This document shows, piece after piece, positions 1 through 6,387 of a stretch of DNA of 6,387 nucleotides. How positions within the stretch are numbered: the stretch's first letter is position 1; each line of letters opens with the position of its first letter. The notes below the pieces were generated by a model that was not told the origin of the DNA, searched no databases, and saw only the letters and a program-made list of their open reading frames with translations. Origin of the DNA: Verrucomicrobiota bacterium (GTDB taxonomy: Bacteria; Verrucomicrobiota; Verrucomicrobiia; Opitutales; Seribacteraceae); contig JAURNO010000433.1 of the NCBI GenBank assembly GCA_030830145.1, positions 1 through 6,387 on the forward strand, given 5' to 3'. The position numbers and the translations under genes are program-made.

Positions 1-942
1 CTCGGAGTTCCCGTCGGATTGATTGGTTCGAACTGGGGAGGAACCCGCATCGAACCCTGGACGACCTTGGGTGGTTTCAAGTCGGTCCCCGAACTTTCCG
101 AGCTCGCCAAAAAGGTCGAGGCTTACACCAAGGACACCAAAGTTGGCGGCGGGACTCCATCGGCCATCTACAATTCGATGGTGCATCCTCTCACCCCCTT
201 CGCCATGAAGGGAGCGATTTGGTACCAAGGTGAATCCAACGGGGGCGAAGGAATCACCTACTACCAAAAGAAACACGCTTTGGTCAAAGGGTGGAGAAAG
301 GCTTTCCAAAACCCCAATCTCGGATTCTATTGGGTTCAACTGTGCAACTTCAGAAAAGCCAACGTCATGGAGATCAAGGATGCCAAGAAAGAGGATTCCA
401 GGCCAGAAGGCGGCGACGGTTGGGCCAAGATCCGCGAGGCTCAAACTCAGGCCCTCGATCTGGCTCATACCGGCATGGCGGTCATCATCGATTTGGCCGA
501 CGCTCACAACCCCAACGACATTCACCCCAAGAACAAGCAGGATGTCGGAGGCAGATTGGCTCAATGGGCCTTGCATCAGTCTTACGGCATGAAAGGGCTC
601 GTTCCGTCGGGCCCTCTCTATTCGGAACATCAAATCAAAGGGGGACAAATTCATCTTTCCTTCAAAAACGTCGGGCGCGGACTGATGGTCGGAAAAAAAG
701 ACGGGTTGAACCCAACCCAGGACGTGAAAAACGGAAAGCTCAGGCATTTCTCGATCGCCGGAGAAGACAAGAAATGGCACTGGGCGGAGGCTAGACTCGA
801 GGGAGACCAAGTCATTCTCAGTTCCAAGGCGGTCAAGAAACCCGTTGCAGCCCGCTACGCTTTCACCATGAACCCAGCCGATGCGAACCTCTACAACATC
901 GACGGTTTGCCCGCAGCTCCTTTCCGCACCGACGACTGGTAG
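1..942 (+). CDS. Sialate O-acetylesterase-type carbohydrate esterase (SASA/SGNH), 3' part
   Basis: The reading frame is already open at base 1 and ends at TAG 940-942, so about 313 C-terminal codons are present. The N-terminus, including the GQSN-like block with the catalytic serine, lies outside the window. What is seen: the SNWGGT block (codons 28-45), IWYQGESN (217-240, the SGNH block III glycine/asparagine region), and a DxH motif in DIHP (Asp codon 517-519, His codon 523-525) followed by a KxxVGxRLAxWAL-like stretch, which supplies the Asp/His of the triad. The tail NLYNIDGLPAAPFRTDDW is typical of the end of these esterases. The family removes O-acetyl groups from sialic acid or, in environmental bacteria, from acetylated plant or algal polysaccharides, usually after export. 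The substrate cannot be told here. The sulfatase gene follows after 15 bases on the same strand, suggesting an operon that strips substituents from a decorated glycan. The TTG at 19 lies inside the conserved PVGLIGSNWGGT region and is not the start. Confidence 0.9.
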   Translation, partial: LGVPVGLIGSNWGGTRIEPWTTLGGFKSVPELSELAKKVEAYTKDTKVGGGTPSAIYNSMVHPLTPFAMKGAIWYQGESNGGEGITYYQKKHALVKGWRKAFQNPNLGFYWVQLCNFRKANVMEIKDAKKEDSRPEGGDGWAKIREAQTQALDLAHTGMAVIIDLADAHNPNDIHPKNKQDVGGRLAQWALHQSYGMKGLVPSGPLYSEHQIKGGQIHLSFKNVGRGLMVGKKDGLNPTQDVKNGKLRHFSIAGEDKKWHWAEARLEGDQVILSSKAVKKPVAARYAFTMNPADANLYNIDGLPAAPFRTDDW

Positions 943-945
943 GGA
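941..945 (+). promoter_or_regulatory. Weak candidate ribosome binding site for the sulfatase
   Basis: AGGGA overlaps the stop codon of the upstream esterase and lies 12 bases before the sulfatase ATG at 958. The match is partial and the spacing long, so translation may depend on coupling to the upstream gene. Nothing better lies in the 15-base spacer. Confidence 0.3.
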
Positions 946-957
946 AATCCTTGCGGT

Positions 958-2463
958 ATGATCCGGCTTTTCCTTTTCCTGCTTGCCGTAGGCCCTTCCA
1001 TCGTTTGGGCCAAGAAGCCCAACATCCTGTTCATCATTGCCGATGATCAGGCTCCCCGTTCGATCGGCGGGGTGAACAACCCGGAGATCAAGACTCCGAA
1101 CCTGGACCGGTTGGCCAAGCAGGGAATGACCTTCAGCCATTGCTTCAACCAGGGGTCTTGGTCCGGAGCGGTTTGTGTAGCCAGTCGCACCATGCTGATC
1201 ACCGGACAAAGCGTGTTCAAGGCTCCCGCCAACAAAGCCTACCTCGACAAATGGGCCAATTCCCGGGGGGCGATCGCAGTCGAGGAATCAACCGAGGTCA
1301 AGCTGTGGCCCGAAGTCTTCCGCGAGGCCGGCTACGACACCTTCCTTACGGGCAAGTGGCATAACAACCACCACTCGGCTCTCAAGGGATTCAGCCAAGC
1401 CAAGGGAATCGCCAAGGGGATGTACGAAACCTTTGATCCGAGTGGCTCGAAAAAGCCAGGCTACGACCGGCCAAGGCCGGGCAACGACCACTGGACCCCC
1501 TGGGATCGGAAGTTCACCGGCCATTGGGCTCCTTTCGTGCGCGATATTGTAACGAAGAACGGAAAGAAGGAAGTCGGCAACGAATACACCGTGCACAAGC
1601 ACAGCTCGGAACTCTTTGCCGACCATGCCGTCGAGTTCCTGGGCAAGAAAAAGGATTCGGACAAGCCCTTCTTCATGTACGTCGCCTTCAACGCACCTCA
1701 CGACCCGAGGCAAGCACCCAAGAAGTTCATCGACATGTATCCACCAAAAGACATTGCCATCCCCGAGAACTACCTGCCCGAACACCCCTTCGACAACGGG
1801 GCGATCAAGATCCGGGACGAAGCGCTCGCTCCCTTTCCCCGAACCAAGAAAATCGTGCAGGTTCATCGGGCGGAATATTACGCAATCATTACCCACATGG
1901 ACAAGGAGATCGGACGGATCCTCAAGGCCCTCAAGAAAAGCGGGCAGGCGGACAACACCTACGTAATCTTCACGGCCGACCACGGGTTGTCGGTCGGGCA
2001 ACACGGCTTGATGGGAAAACAAAACCCCTATGAGCACAGCATCCGCATGCCTTTCATGATCACCGGGCCGGGCATCACGAAGGGCGCAACCGTGGATAAT
2101 AAGATTTATATGCAAAGCGTGTACCCGACGACCTGTGAGTTGGCCGGACTGAAGGTACCCGGGACCGTCGACTACCCCAGCGTCGCACCCTTGGTCAAAG
2201 GCGAGAAAAAAGGCGGGGAAGAGGTGATCTTCAATGCCTATATCGAAACCCAGCGTCTCGTGCGCACCGACCGCTACAAGCTCGTCCACTATCCGAAAAT
2301 CGGACGTAACCAGTTGTTCGACTTGAAAGAAGATCCCCACGAAACCAAGGACCTGATCAAGGATCCGAAGCTTGAAAAGGTGAAGCAAAGACTGCTCGCT
2401 ACTTTGCGGAAGAAAAGGATGGAATTGGGCGACGGGATGCTTTCCGCCTCCGGAGGAAAATAG
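958..2463 (+). CDS. Exported type I (formylglycine) sulfatase
   Basis: This 501-residue arylsulfatase-like enzyme hydrolyses a sulfate ester, probably on a polysaccharide, outside the cytoplasm. Residues 1-18 form a hydrophobic signal peptide ending WA before KKPN. The fold's landmarks appear in order: Asp29-Asp30 in IIADDQ (calcium site), GSWSGAVCVASR with Cys73 as the residue to be converted to formylglycine and Arg77 (the C-x-P/A-S-R signature, here with Ala in the Pro position), GKWH (132-135), APHDP (His248), THMDKEIGRIL (312-322), TADHG (Asp341, His342), GKQNPYE with Lys354, and a C-terminal subdomain with QLFDLKEDPHETKDL. The length is normal for family S1. ATG 958 is chosen because it directly opens the signal peptide. 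Activity requires a formylglycine-generating enzyme or anSME encoded elsewhere. It probably shares a transcript with the esterase upstream. The exact substrate is unknown; a choline-sulfatase or iduronate-sulfatase label would be over-precise. Confidence 0.95.
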   Translation: MIRLFLFLLAVGPSIVWAKKPNILFIIADDQAPRSIGGVNNPEIKTPNLDRLAKQGMTFSHCFNQGSWSGAVCVASRTMLITGQSVFKAPANKAYLDKWANSRGAIAVEESTEVKLWPEVFREAGYDTFLTGKWHNNHHSALKGFSQAKGIAKGMYETFDPSGSKKPGYDRPRPGNDHWTPWDRKFTGHWAPFVRDIVTKNGKKEVGNEYTVHKHSSELFADHAVEFLGKKKDSDKPFFMYVAFNAPHDPRQAPKKFIDMYPPKDIAIPENYLPEHPFDNGAIKIRDEALAPFPRTKKIVQVHRAEYYAIITHMDKEIGRILKALKKSGQADNTYVIFTADHGLSVGQHGLMGKQNPYEHSIRMPFMITGPGITKGATVDNKIYMQSVYPTTCELAGLKVPGTVDYPSVAPLVKGEKKGGEEVIFNAYIETQRLVRTDRYKLVHYPKIGRNQLFDLKEDPHETKDLIKDPKLEKVKQRLLATLRKKRMELGDGMLSASGGK

Positions 2464-2465
2464 AC

Positions 2466-4070
2466 TCAGCCCCCCGCTTTGCCTGGATTGCTCCTTCCGA
2501 AGAGTGATTCCAGTCCCGTGATCTTGTTGAGGATCGTGAGGCCGTTCTTTTCAACGGTTTTCCCGGTCAACTTGATGGGGGTTCCGACGTGATAGGCGAC
2601 GTTGCGGGAATGGAAGTCACCAAAACCAATCTCCATCCGGATCGAATCGCGCCCCGCGACGTCGATATAAAAGACCTTGGCCTCGTCCAAGTTATCGGAC
2701 ATGCGAAGCCTGCCTTGAACGGTCATGACCCCCGAATCGACCTTGACCCAACTTTCGAACGGGCGTTCGACGAATTCATCGAATGTTCCTCCGTCCAATC
2801 CGGGGAGGGGTTGCTGAGCATTGGCGAAGGAGTCCTGTTCCACCCCGAAAAGATCGAGTAGGGACAAATGCAGCCTGCCCAATTCCTGATTCTTCGAGTA
2901 CCTCAAATAACGCCCGGTTTTGAGCTTTCCTCCGCCCTGCCCGGCAAGCACGACGGGAAGGCGCTGGGCGGTGTGATTGTCGCTGTGCCCCATTCCGGAA
3001 CCGTACAGGACCACGCAATGGTCGAGAAGCCGACCGTTGTGATCCTTGTAGGACTTGAGCTTGTTGAGCAGGTAATCGAATTTCTCCATGTGCCAGAGGC
3101 TGATCTTGAGAAGAGAATCGATATTCTCCCGGCTGAAGTTGCGGAAGAAATGAGAAAGATAATGGTGCTGCTTCTTGATGCCCAAAAAATCGAAGATCAT
3201 CCGACTGTTGCTGTTGCCCAGCATGTAGGATATGCACCTCGTGGAGTCCGTCCAAAGGGCCATCGCGATGACGTCGAGCATGGCGTTGACCTGTTCGTCC
3301 AAATTGGAGGGTGCGAGTGGGCGGACCAGGCGGTTGAACTTGGACGATTCGAGCCCTTGATCAAGGGGGCCCATTTTCTCGAGTTTGAGTTCGGTCTCGC
3401 GCAAGGCGGTGAAATATTCGTCCAAAGTATCGCCATCCTCAACCCCGGCTTTTCTCTCAAGAGTCTTGGCATCCGATGAGACACGGTCGAGCAAACTCGT
3501 CATCTCGGCCCTTTTTGCGGGATCGCTCAAGGGGTTTCGAAACAACTTGTCGAAGATAAGTTGAGGATCGCTCTCCCGGGGAATCATCCCGCCCTTTTTG
3601 TCGTAGGAAATGTAGCTGCAACCAATCTGATTTACAAAGAGGCCTTCCGTGGTCAATTCGAGAGAACGGTGTGGGGAGTCTCCTTGAACCTGATCGGCGA
3701 TCAATTGATCGACGGAAGCGGAGCGGGAATTTTGGTGATGCCCGCAAAGAAAGCGACGGGTAGAATTGCTGTGGGATGAAAAACCGAAGTCTCCCATGTT
3801 GTCCAAAATAAGAAGGTCGTCCTTGTGCTTGGCGAAGGGCTGCATCAAGGGGGACATTCGAAAGTCATTCTCCTTGCCCCCGTTGATGTTCCAGGAGGGC
3901 GGATGCACCCCATTGGGCTTAAACAGCGTCATGAACCGCAGAGGAGGATCCGATGAATGCAGATCGCCCGAGCGGGCATTGGCTTCCATCAAGTTCAAGA
4001 AGGGCAAAGGAAGAAGAGCCCCTGCTCCCCTGAGAAAGGTCCTGCGTTCGATTTTCCAATTCCGGCTCAT
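2466..4070 (-). CDS. Tat-exported DUF1552 family protein with C-terminal extension
   Basis: This 534-residue protein begins with a Tat signal: ERRTFLRG (Arg9-Arg10), a hydrophobic run, then a likely cleavage near residues 32-34 (ANA/RS region). The body, about residues 40-425, follows the DUF1552 pattern: RFMTLFKPNGVHPPSW (45-60), DNMGDFG (90-96), the helical YFTALRETELKLEKM region, NSRMIFDFLG, the HHYLSH motif, and LYGSGMGHSDNHTAQRLPVVLAG (about 355-377) with histidines at 362 and 366, followed by GGGKLKTGRYLRY. DUF1552 has no established reaction. The GSGM...H...LPVVLAG block recalls metal-binding parts of the alkaline phosphatase/DUF1501-like proteins, which is inference. After PLPGLDGG (to residue 428) there is about 105 residues of beta-rich sequence beyond the usual end of the family. 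The ATG overlaps the TGA of the upstream cytochrome-like gene (ATGA), a sign of translational coupling and joint function. Its stop is 2 bases from the stop of the convergent sulfatase. Confidence 0.93.
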   Translation of the reverse strand: MSRNWKIERRTFLRGAGALLPLPFLNLMEANARSGDLHSSDPPLRFMTLFKPNGVHPPSWNINGGKENDFRMSPLMQPFAKHKDDLLILDNMGDFGFSSHSNSTRRFLCGHHQNSRSASVDQLIADQVQGDSPHRSLELTTEGLFVNQIGCSYISYDKKGGMIPRESDPQLIFDKLFRNPLSDPAKRAEMTSLLDRVSSDAKTLERKAGVEDGDTLDEYFTALRETELKLEKMGPLDQGLESSKFNRLVRPLAPSNLDEQVNAMLDVIAMALWTDSTRCISYMLGNSNSRMIFDFLGIKKQHHYLSHFFRNFSRENIDSLLKISLWHMEKFDYLLNKLKSYKDHNGRLLDHCVVLYGSGMGHSDNHTAQRLPVVLAGQGGGKLKTGRYLRYSKNQELGRLHLSLLDLFGVEQDSFANAQQPLPGLDGGTFDEFVERPFESWVKVDSGVMTVQGRLRMSDNLDEAKVFYIDVAGRDSIRMEIGFGDFHSRNVAYHVGTPIKLTGKTVEKNGLTILNKITGLESLFGRSNPGKAGG

Positions 4071-5989
4071 TTCGTATCCTCTTGCTCGTAGACAATTTCA
4101 CGGAAAGGCGGGCTGTTGGCAACCTCGATCAGGAGTTCTTTCCAACTTGAATTTTCCGAGGTGGCCTTGTTCGTAATCTCCTCGACAACTCCCTGATCTC
4201 CTCTGCCAAGCTTGCGTCCAAGGGCATAGGAAAGGATTTTTCTGGTCAGGTTGCGGATCACCTGTTCTTTCTTTGTCGTCGTCAGGATGTTCTTGAGTCC
4301 CTCGAAGTCTTCGAACTGCTCACCACTGGGCAATTTCCCGGAAGTATCGATTGCCGGTTGGTTCCCCCGCTTGTGGTGTGATGCCAAGAGGTATTTCCCG
4401 TTTTTGTCGTACCCGTCCAAGGCAAAGCCAATGGGGTCGATTTTTTCATGACACCTGGCACAGGTCACGTTGTCACGGTGAGCCTCGAACCTTTCGCGGA
4501 AAGTCATTTTCTTGCCCCTTGGAACAGGTTTGATGGGAGGCACGTCCGCGGGCGGTTCACCCAGCCTTACGCCGAGAATAGTACGAAGCACCCAGGTTCC
4601 GCGCAAGATCGGTCCATGGTTCATACTGAGAATGCTCGGCATGGTCAGAATCCCACCCCGCCCTTCCGCCTCCTTGATCTCGAGACGCTGATTCATGGTT
4701 CGTTGCCTCTCGACACCCCGGGGTTTGTGAAAGGGTGCGAGGCGTTTGCGGTCGTTTCCGTAAAAACCGGAAGTGCTTTGGTTTACAAAAGTGACGTTGG
4801 AATCGAGAAGTTCCATGACGGGACGGTCTTCGGTGAAAAGATAATGCAGGAAATCACGGGGCTGGGTGCGCATGGCATGCAGGTGTATGGGGTTGTTCTT
4901 GATTTGGTCGTCGATGGAAGACAACCCGAGCAATTGAACGCCAAAACTCTCGGACAGGTTGCGGGCCCGGGGATCGGTCAGCATCCTTGCGATTTGCCGT
5001 CCAACTTCACCTTTCTTACCTAAAGATCCGTTCCTGGCAGACTCGTATAGTTCTTCGTCCGGCATATCCTCCCACAAAAAATAGGACAACCGTTCGGCTA
5101 ACTCGTAGGGATCGACAGCTTGCCTACCCTTGTCCCCACCCGGCTCGGCGAGAAAGCCCCGGTAGAGAAATTCCGGAGAAATCAATGCCGCCTTGAGCTC
5201 AAACTTAAGCGCCGCGACAAGGGCTTTACCCTTCTTTCCTTTAAGCTTTTTGACAATCGATTCGATCCGTTCCTCCCCAACCGGGCGACGGAAGATGCGT
5301 GGAAGAAAAGAGCGAACGACTTTGTCGGCCAAGTCAGGGGTGATCTCTCCATTCCAGTTATCTTTCTGGCGGGTCAGGCGGGCCAGGAAATCCCTTCCCT
5401 GAATGGAAAAAAGCCGATCCAGTGAAATCCCAGCCAAGTACGCGTAGCTCTCAAGCAATGAGGAAGACAGGGGCGTGGAATGGGTATCATTGAAGAAACC
5501 GCTTTGGCCCGGAGGATCAGGCGGCAGAATTTTGAGAACCAGGGATTTCTCGCCGGATTCGGTTTGCTCGGCCCGGGCAATGCCAACCTCGAGGTCAAAC
5601 CCGAAAAGGCTGCCCAGGGTATTCCTGTATTCATTAGCGGACAGCCTGCGGGGTCGAAACACCGGGATGGAAGAGACGATCGGCAACCTCATGAATTCAT
5701 CGCGCCAAGTACGAATTTTGGCGCGCTCGTCCGTGGACAGCGGTTTTTCCTCCTCGGGTGGCATCTCCCCAAGTTCGACGACTTCGATGACCGTTTCCCA
5801 AAGATCGAGATGATCCCCTGCGGCCCGTTCGGTCAAAATTCCGGAAAAGTCGACCTTCCCCTTGGTCTTCTCTCCACCATGGCACTTCAAGCAGGAATTC
5901 TTCAGAAGGGGCACGATCTCTTCCTCGAATTTGCCGGCAAAAAGAAAAAGCGGGATCAAAACGAAAAAACTGACAATCAAAAACCTCAT
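4067..5989 (-). CDS. Secreted cytochrome c-like DUF1592 (PSD-type) multidomain protein
   Basis: Taken from the ATG at 5989, the protein has 640 residues. Residues 1-18 are a signal peptide (MRFLIVSFF...LFLFA). The modules run in the order known for this PVC family: PSCyt1 (about 22-98) with heme motif CLKCH (Cys33, Cys36, His37) and a possible axial Met76 in GEMPPEE; DUF1587 (about 112-170, RPRRLSANEYRNTLGSLFG then LPPD...GFFND); DUF1595 (about 222-277, PRIFRRPV...SPEFLYR); DUF1592 (about 292-420, DPYELAERLSYFLW, LTDPRARNLSESFG); DUF1588 (about 442-540, RGGILTMPSILSMNHGP, then CARCH at 510-514 and KIDPIGFALDGYD); DUF1585 (about 555-632, ILSYALGRKLGRGD). No carbohydrate-binding insert is evident, so it is shorter than many relatives. 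The role is unknown; an extracytoplasmic redox function with the DUF1552 partner is inferred from the heme motif and the 4-base overlap. A longer in-frame start at 6100 exists but would overlap the kinase gene. Confidence 0.92.
   Translation of the reverse strand: MRFLIVSFFVLIPLFLFAGKFEEEIVPLLKNSCLKCHGGEKTKGKVDFSGILTERAAGDHLDLWETVIEVVELGEMPPEEEKPLSTDERAKIRTWRDEFMRLPIVSSIPVFRPRRLSANEYRNTLGSLFGFDLEVGIARAEQTESGEKSLVLKILPPDPPGQSGFFNDTHSTPLSSSLLESYAYLAGISLDRLFSIQGRDFLARLTRQKDNWNGEITPDLADKVVRSFLPRIFRRPVGEERIESIVKKLKGKKGKALVAALKFELKAALISPEFLYRGFLAEPGGDKGRQAVDPYELAERLSYFLWEDMPDEELYESARNGSLGKKGEVGRQIARMLTDPRARNLSESFGVQLLGLSSIDDQIKNNPIHLHAMRTQPRDFLHYLFTEDRPVMELLDSNVTFVNQSTSGFYGNDRKRLAPFHKPRGVERQRTMNQRLEIKEAEGRGGILTMPSILSMNHGPILRGTWVLRTILGVRLGEPPADVPPIKPVPRGKKMTFRERFEAHRDNVTCARCHEKIDPIGFALDGYDKNGKYLLASHHKRGNQPAIDTSGKLPSGEQFEDFEGLKNILTTTKKEQVIRNLTRKILSYALGRKLGRGDQGVVEEITNKATSENSSWKELLIEVANSPPFREIVYEQEDTK
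4077..4081 (-). promoter_or_regulatory. Ribosome binding site of the DUF1552 gene
   Basis: GAGGA on the minus strand lies 6 bases before the ATG at 4070, inside the last codons of the upstream gene. Good match and spacing support this start, which also begins exactly at the Tat signal. Confidence 0.7.
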
Positions 5990-6000
5990 CCTATTTACGA

Positions 6001-6029
6001 ATCCTAGAACGAACCTGGATTGGATACAA
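6001..6029 (-). promoter_or_regulatory. Possible sigma70-like promoter before the DUF1592 gene
   Basis: On the minus strand, TTGTAT (6029-6024) and TAGGAT (6006-6001) are separated by 17 bases, matching the -35 and -10 consensus at 3 of 6 and 4 of 6 positions. Transcription would start near 5994, leaving only about 5 untranslated bases before the ATG at 5989. This is the best candidate in the 88-base spacer but could easily be chance; the genes may instead be read from the kinase promoter. Confidence 0.18.
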
Positions 6030-6077
6030 GACGACAGAAGAGATATGATTACGAAAAAAAAGAAGGGAAAGAAGCGT

Positions 6078-6387
6078 TCAGGCAGGGACGGCACCGGCAT
6101 GAGAACAAACCTGAGCCGCTACCTCACAAGCATTCCGTAAAACCTCAGGGTAGGGATCATTCCTCAGCAAACCGAGGGTCAGTGCCGCGGTGAAGGAGTC
6201 ACCCGCCCCCACCGTATCCACGATGGTAGTCGGCACACCCGGTTGCGAGAAGACCGAATCCGTGGTGAGCAAAACCGCGCCCTCGGCGCCTTTGGTCATG
6301 ACAAGGGTTTCCAGTTCGTATTTCTCCAGAATTGCCCGCAACGAATCCAACGGGTCCCCGGAAAGTGGAATCCCGCAAGCTAGGCAA
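6078..6387 (-). CDS. PfkB family carbohydrate kinase (fructokinase-like), C-terminal part
   Basis: The frame is open through the right edge of the window and ends at TGA (6080-6078), so about 102 C-terminal codons are visible and the N-terminal half of the gene is missing. What is seen: LVMTKGAEGAVLL (the substrate and ATP region strand), then TTIVDTVGAGDSFTAAL, the second PfkB signature, with the catalytic Asp of GAGD at 6198-6200 and the glycine anion hole before it. The end, AAQVCSHAGAVPA, resembles the tail of fructokinases, which often finish with an A..VCS..GA.P pattern. The family phosphorylates sugars or nucleosides with ATP in the cytoplasm; fructose is the likeliest substrate but the deciding residues are outside the window. 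The next gene on the strand starts 88 bases downstream, so co-transcription is possible but not compact. The TTG at 6350 is an internal leucine, not a start. Confidence 0.88.
   Translation of the reverse strand, partial: CLACGIPLSGDPLDSLRAILEKYELETLVMTKGAEGAVLLTTDSVFSQPGVPTTIVDTVGAGDSFTAALTLGLLRNDPYPEVLRNACEVAAQVCSHAGAVPA

Noticed and set aside
19..21. TTG as start of the esterase gene
   Set aside because: The frame is open to base 1 and the upstream codons encode LGVPVG, part of the conserved PVGLI segment, so the true start lies outside the window.
1288..2388. A 366-codon open frame on the minus strand, fully antisense to the sulfatase
   Set aside because: It lies opposite a gene with every sulfatase landmark. 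Its translation shows no recognisable domain, and its openness is explained by the codon bias of the + strand gene.
2441..2460. Palindrome CCTCCGGAGG (2447-2456), also foldable as TTTCC/GGAAA with a 9-base loop, at the end of the sulfatase gene
   Set aside because: It lies inside coding sequence, the stem is only about 5 pairs, and no T-run follows on either strand, so it is not a convincing terminator.
2868..3479. A 203-codon + strand open frame antisense to the DUF1552 gene
   Set aside because: The minus strand carries the continuous DUF1552 protein with a Tat signal and family motifs. The antisense frame has no recognisable domain and looks like a mirror of codon bias.
5480..6007. A 175-codon + strand open frame antisense to the 5' part of the DUF1592 gene
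   Set aside because: It overlaps the PSCyt1 and DUF1587 regions on the other strand and shows no motif of its own. The same holds for the + strand frame at 4448-5023.
6054..6061. T8 tract on the minus strand after the kinase stop as an intrinsic terminator
   Set aside because: I could not find a stable stem-loop directly before it; the GC-rich end of the kinase gene does not form a clear inverted repeat.
1..6387. CRISPR array, tRNA or rRNA genes, insertion sequence, tandem repeats, phage or defence genes
   Set aside because: Read on both strands, nothing of these types was seen; nearly all bases are taken up by five identifiable protein genes.

Overview
The window reads as a piece of a chromosome from the PVC superphylum, most likely Verrucomicrobiota and possibly Planctomycetota. 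The basis is gene content: a sulfatase next to a sialate O-acetylesterase-type esterase, and a cytochrome-like DUF1592/PSD-type protein paired with a Tat-exported DUF1552 protein. Such sets are expanded mainly in those phyla. The assignment is an inference from family knowledge; no rRNA or marker gene is present.

Layout: two gene groups converge. On the + strand (1-2463) lie the 3' part of an SGNH/SASA-type carbohydrate acetylesterase, then, 15 bases later, a complete exported sulfatase. On the - strand (2466-6387, read right to left) lie the 3' end of a PfkB/fructokinase-like sugar kinase, an 88-base spacer, a complete secreted protein with two CxxCH motifs and the domain order PSCyt1-DUF1587-DUF1595-DUF1592-DUF1588-DUF1585, and, overlapping it by 4 bases (ATGA), a complete Tat-signal DUF1552 protein. 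The stop codons of the sulfatase and the DUF1552 gene are only 2 bases apart, so the two groups meet with essentially no intergenic space. Coding density is very high and no stretch over 90 bases lacks a gene.

How the genes may work together: the esterase and sulfatase would remove acetyl and sulfate substituents from a decorated polysaccharide outside the cytoplasm. A PfkB kinase would phosphorylate a released sugar in the cytoplasm, but nothing in the window ties its substrate to the glycan. The PSD/DUF1552 pair is a recurrent PVC module of unknown biochemistry. Its c-type heme motif and Tat signal point to an exported redox or metal-dependent function.

No CRISPR array, tRNA, rRNA, insertion sequence or attachment site was seen. 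The least ordinary feature is a roughly 105-residue, beta-rich C-terminal extension on the DUF1552 protein that resembles an OB-like fold. Most of the rest is ordinary for a PVC accessory or polysaccharide-utilisation region.
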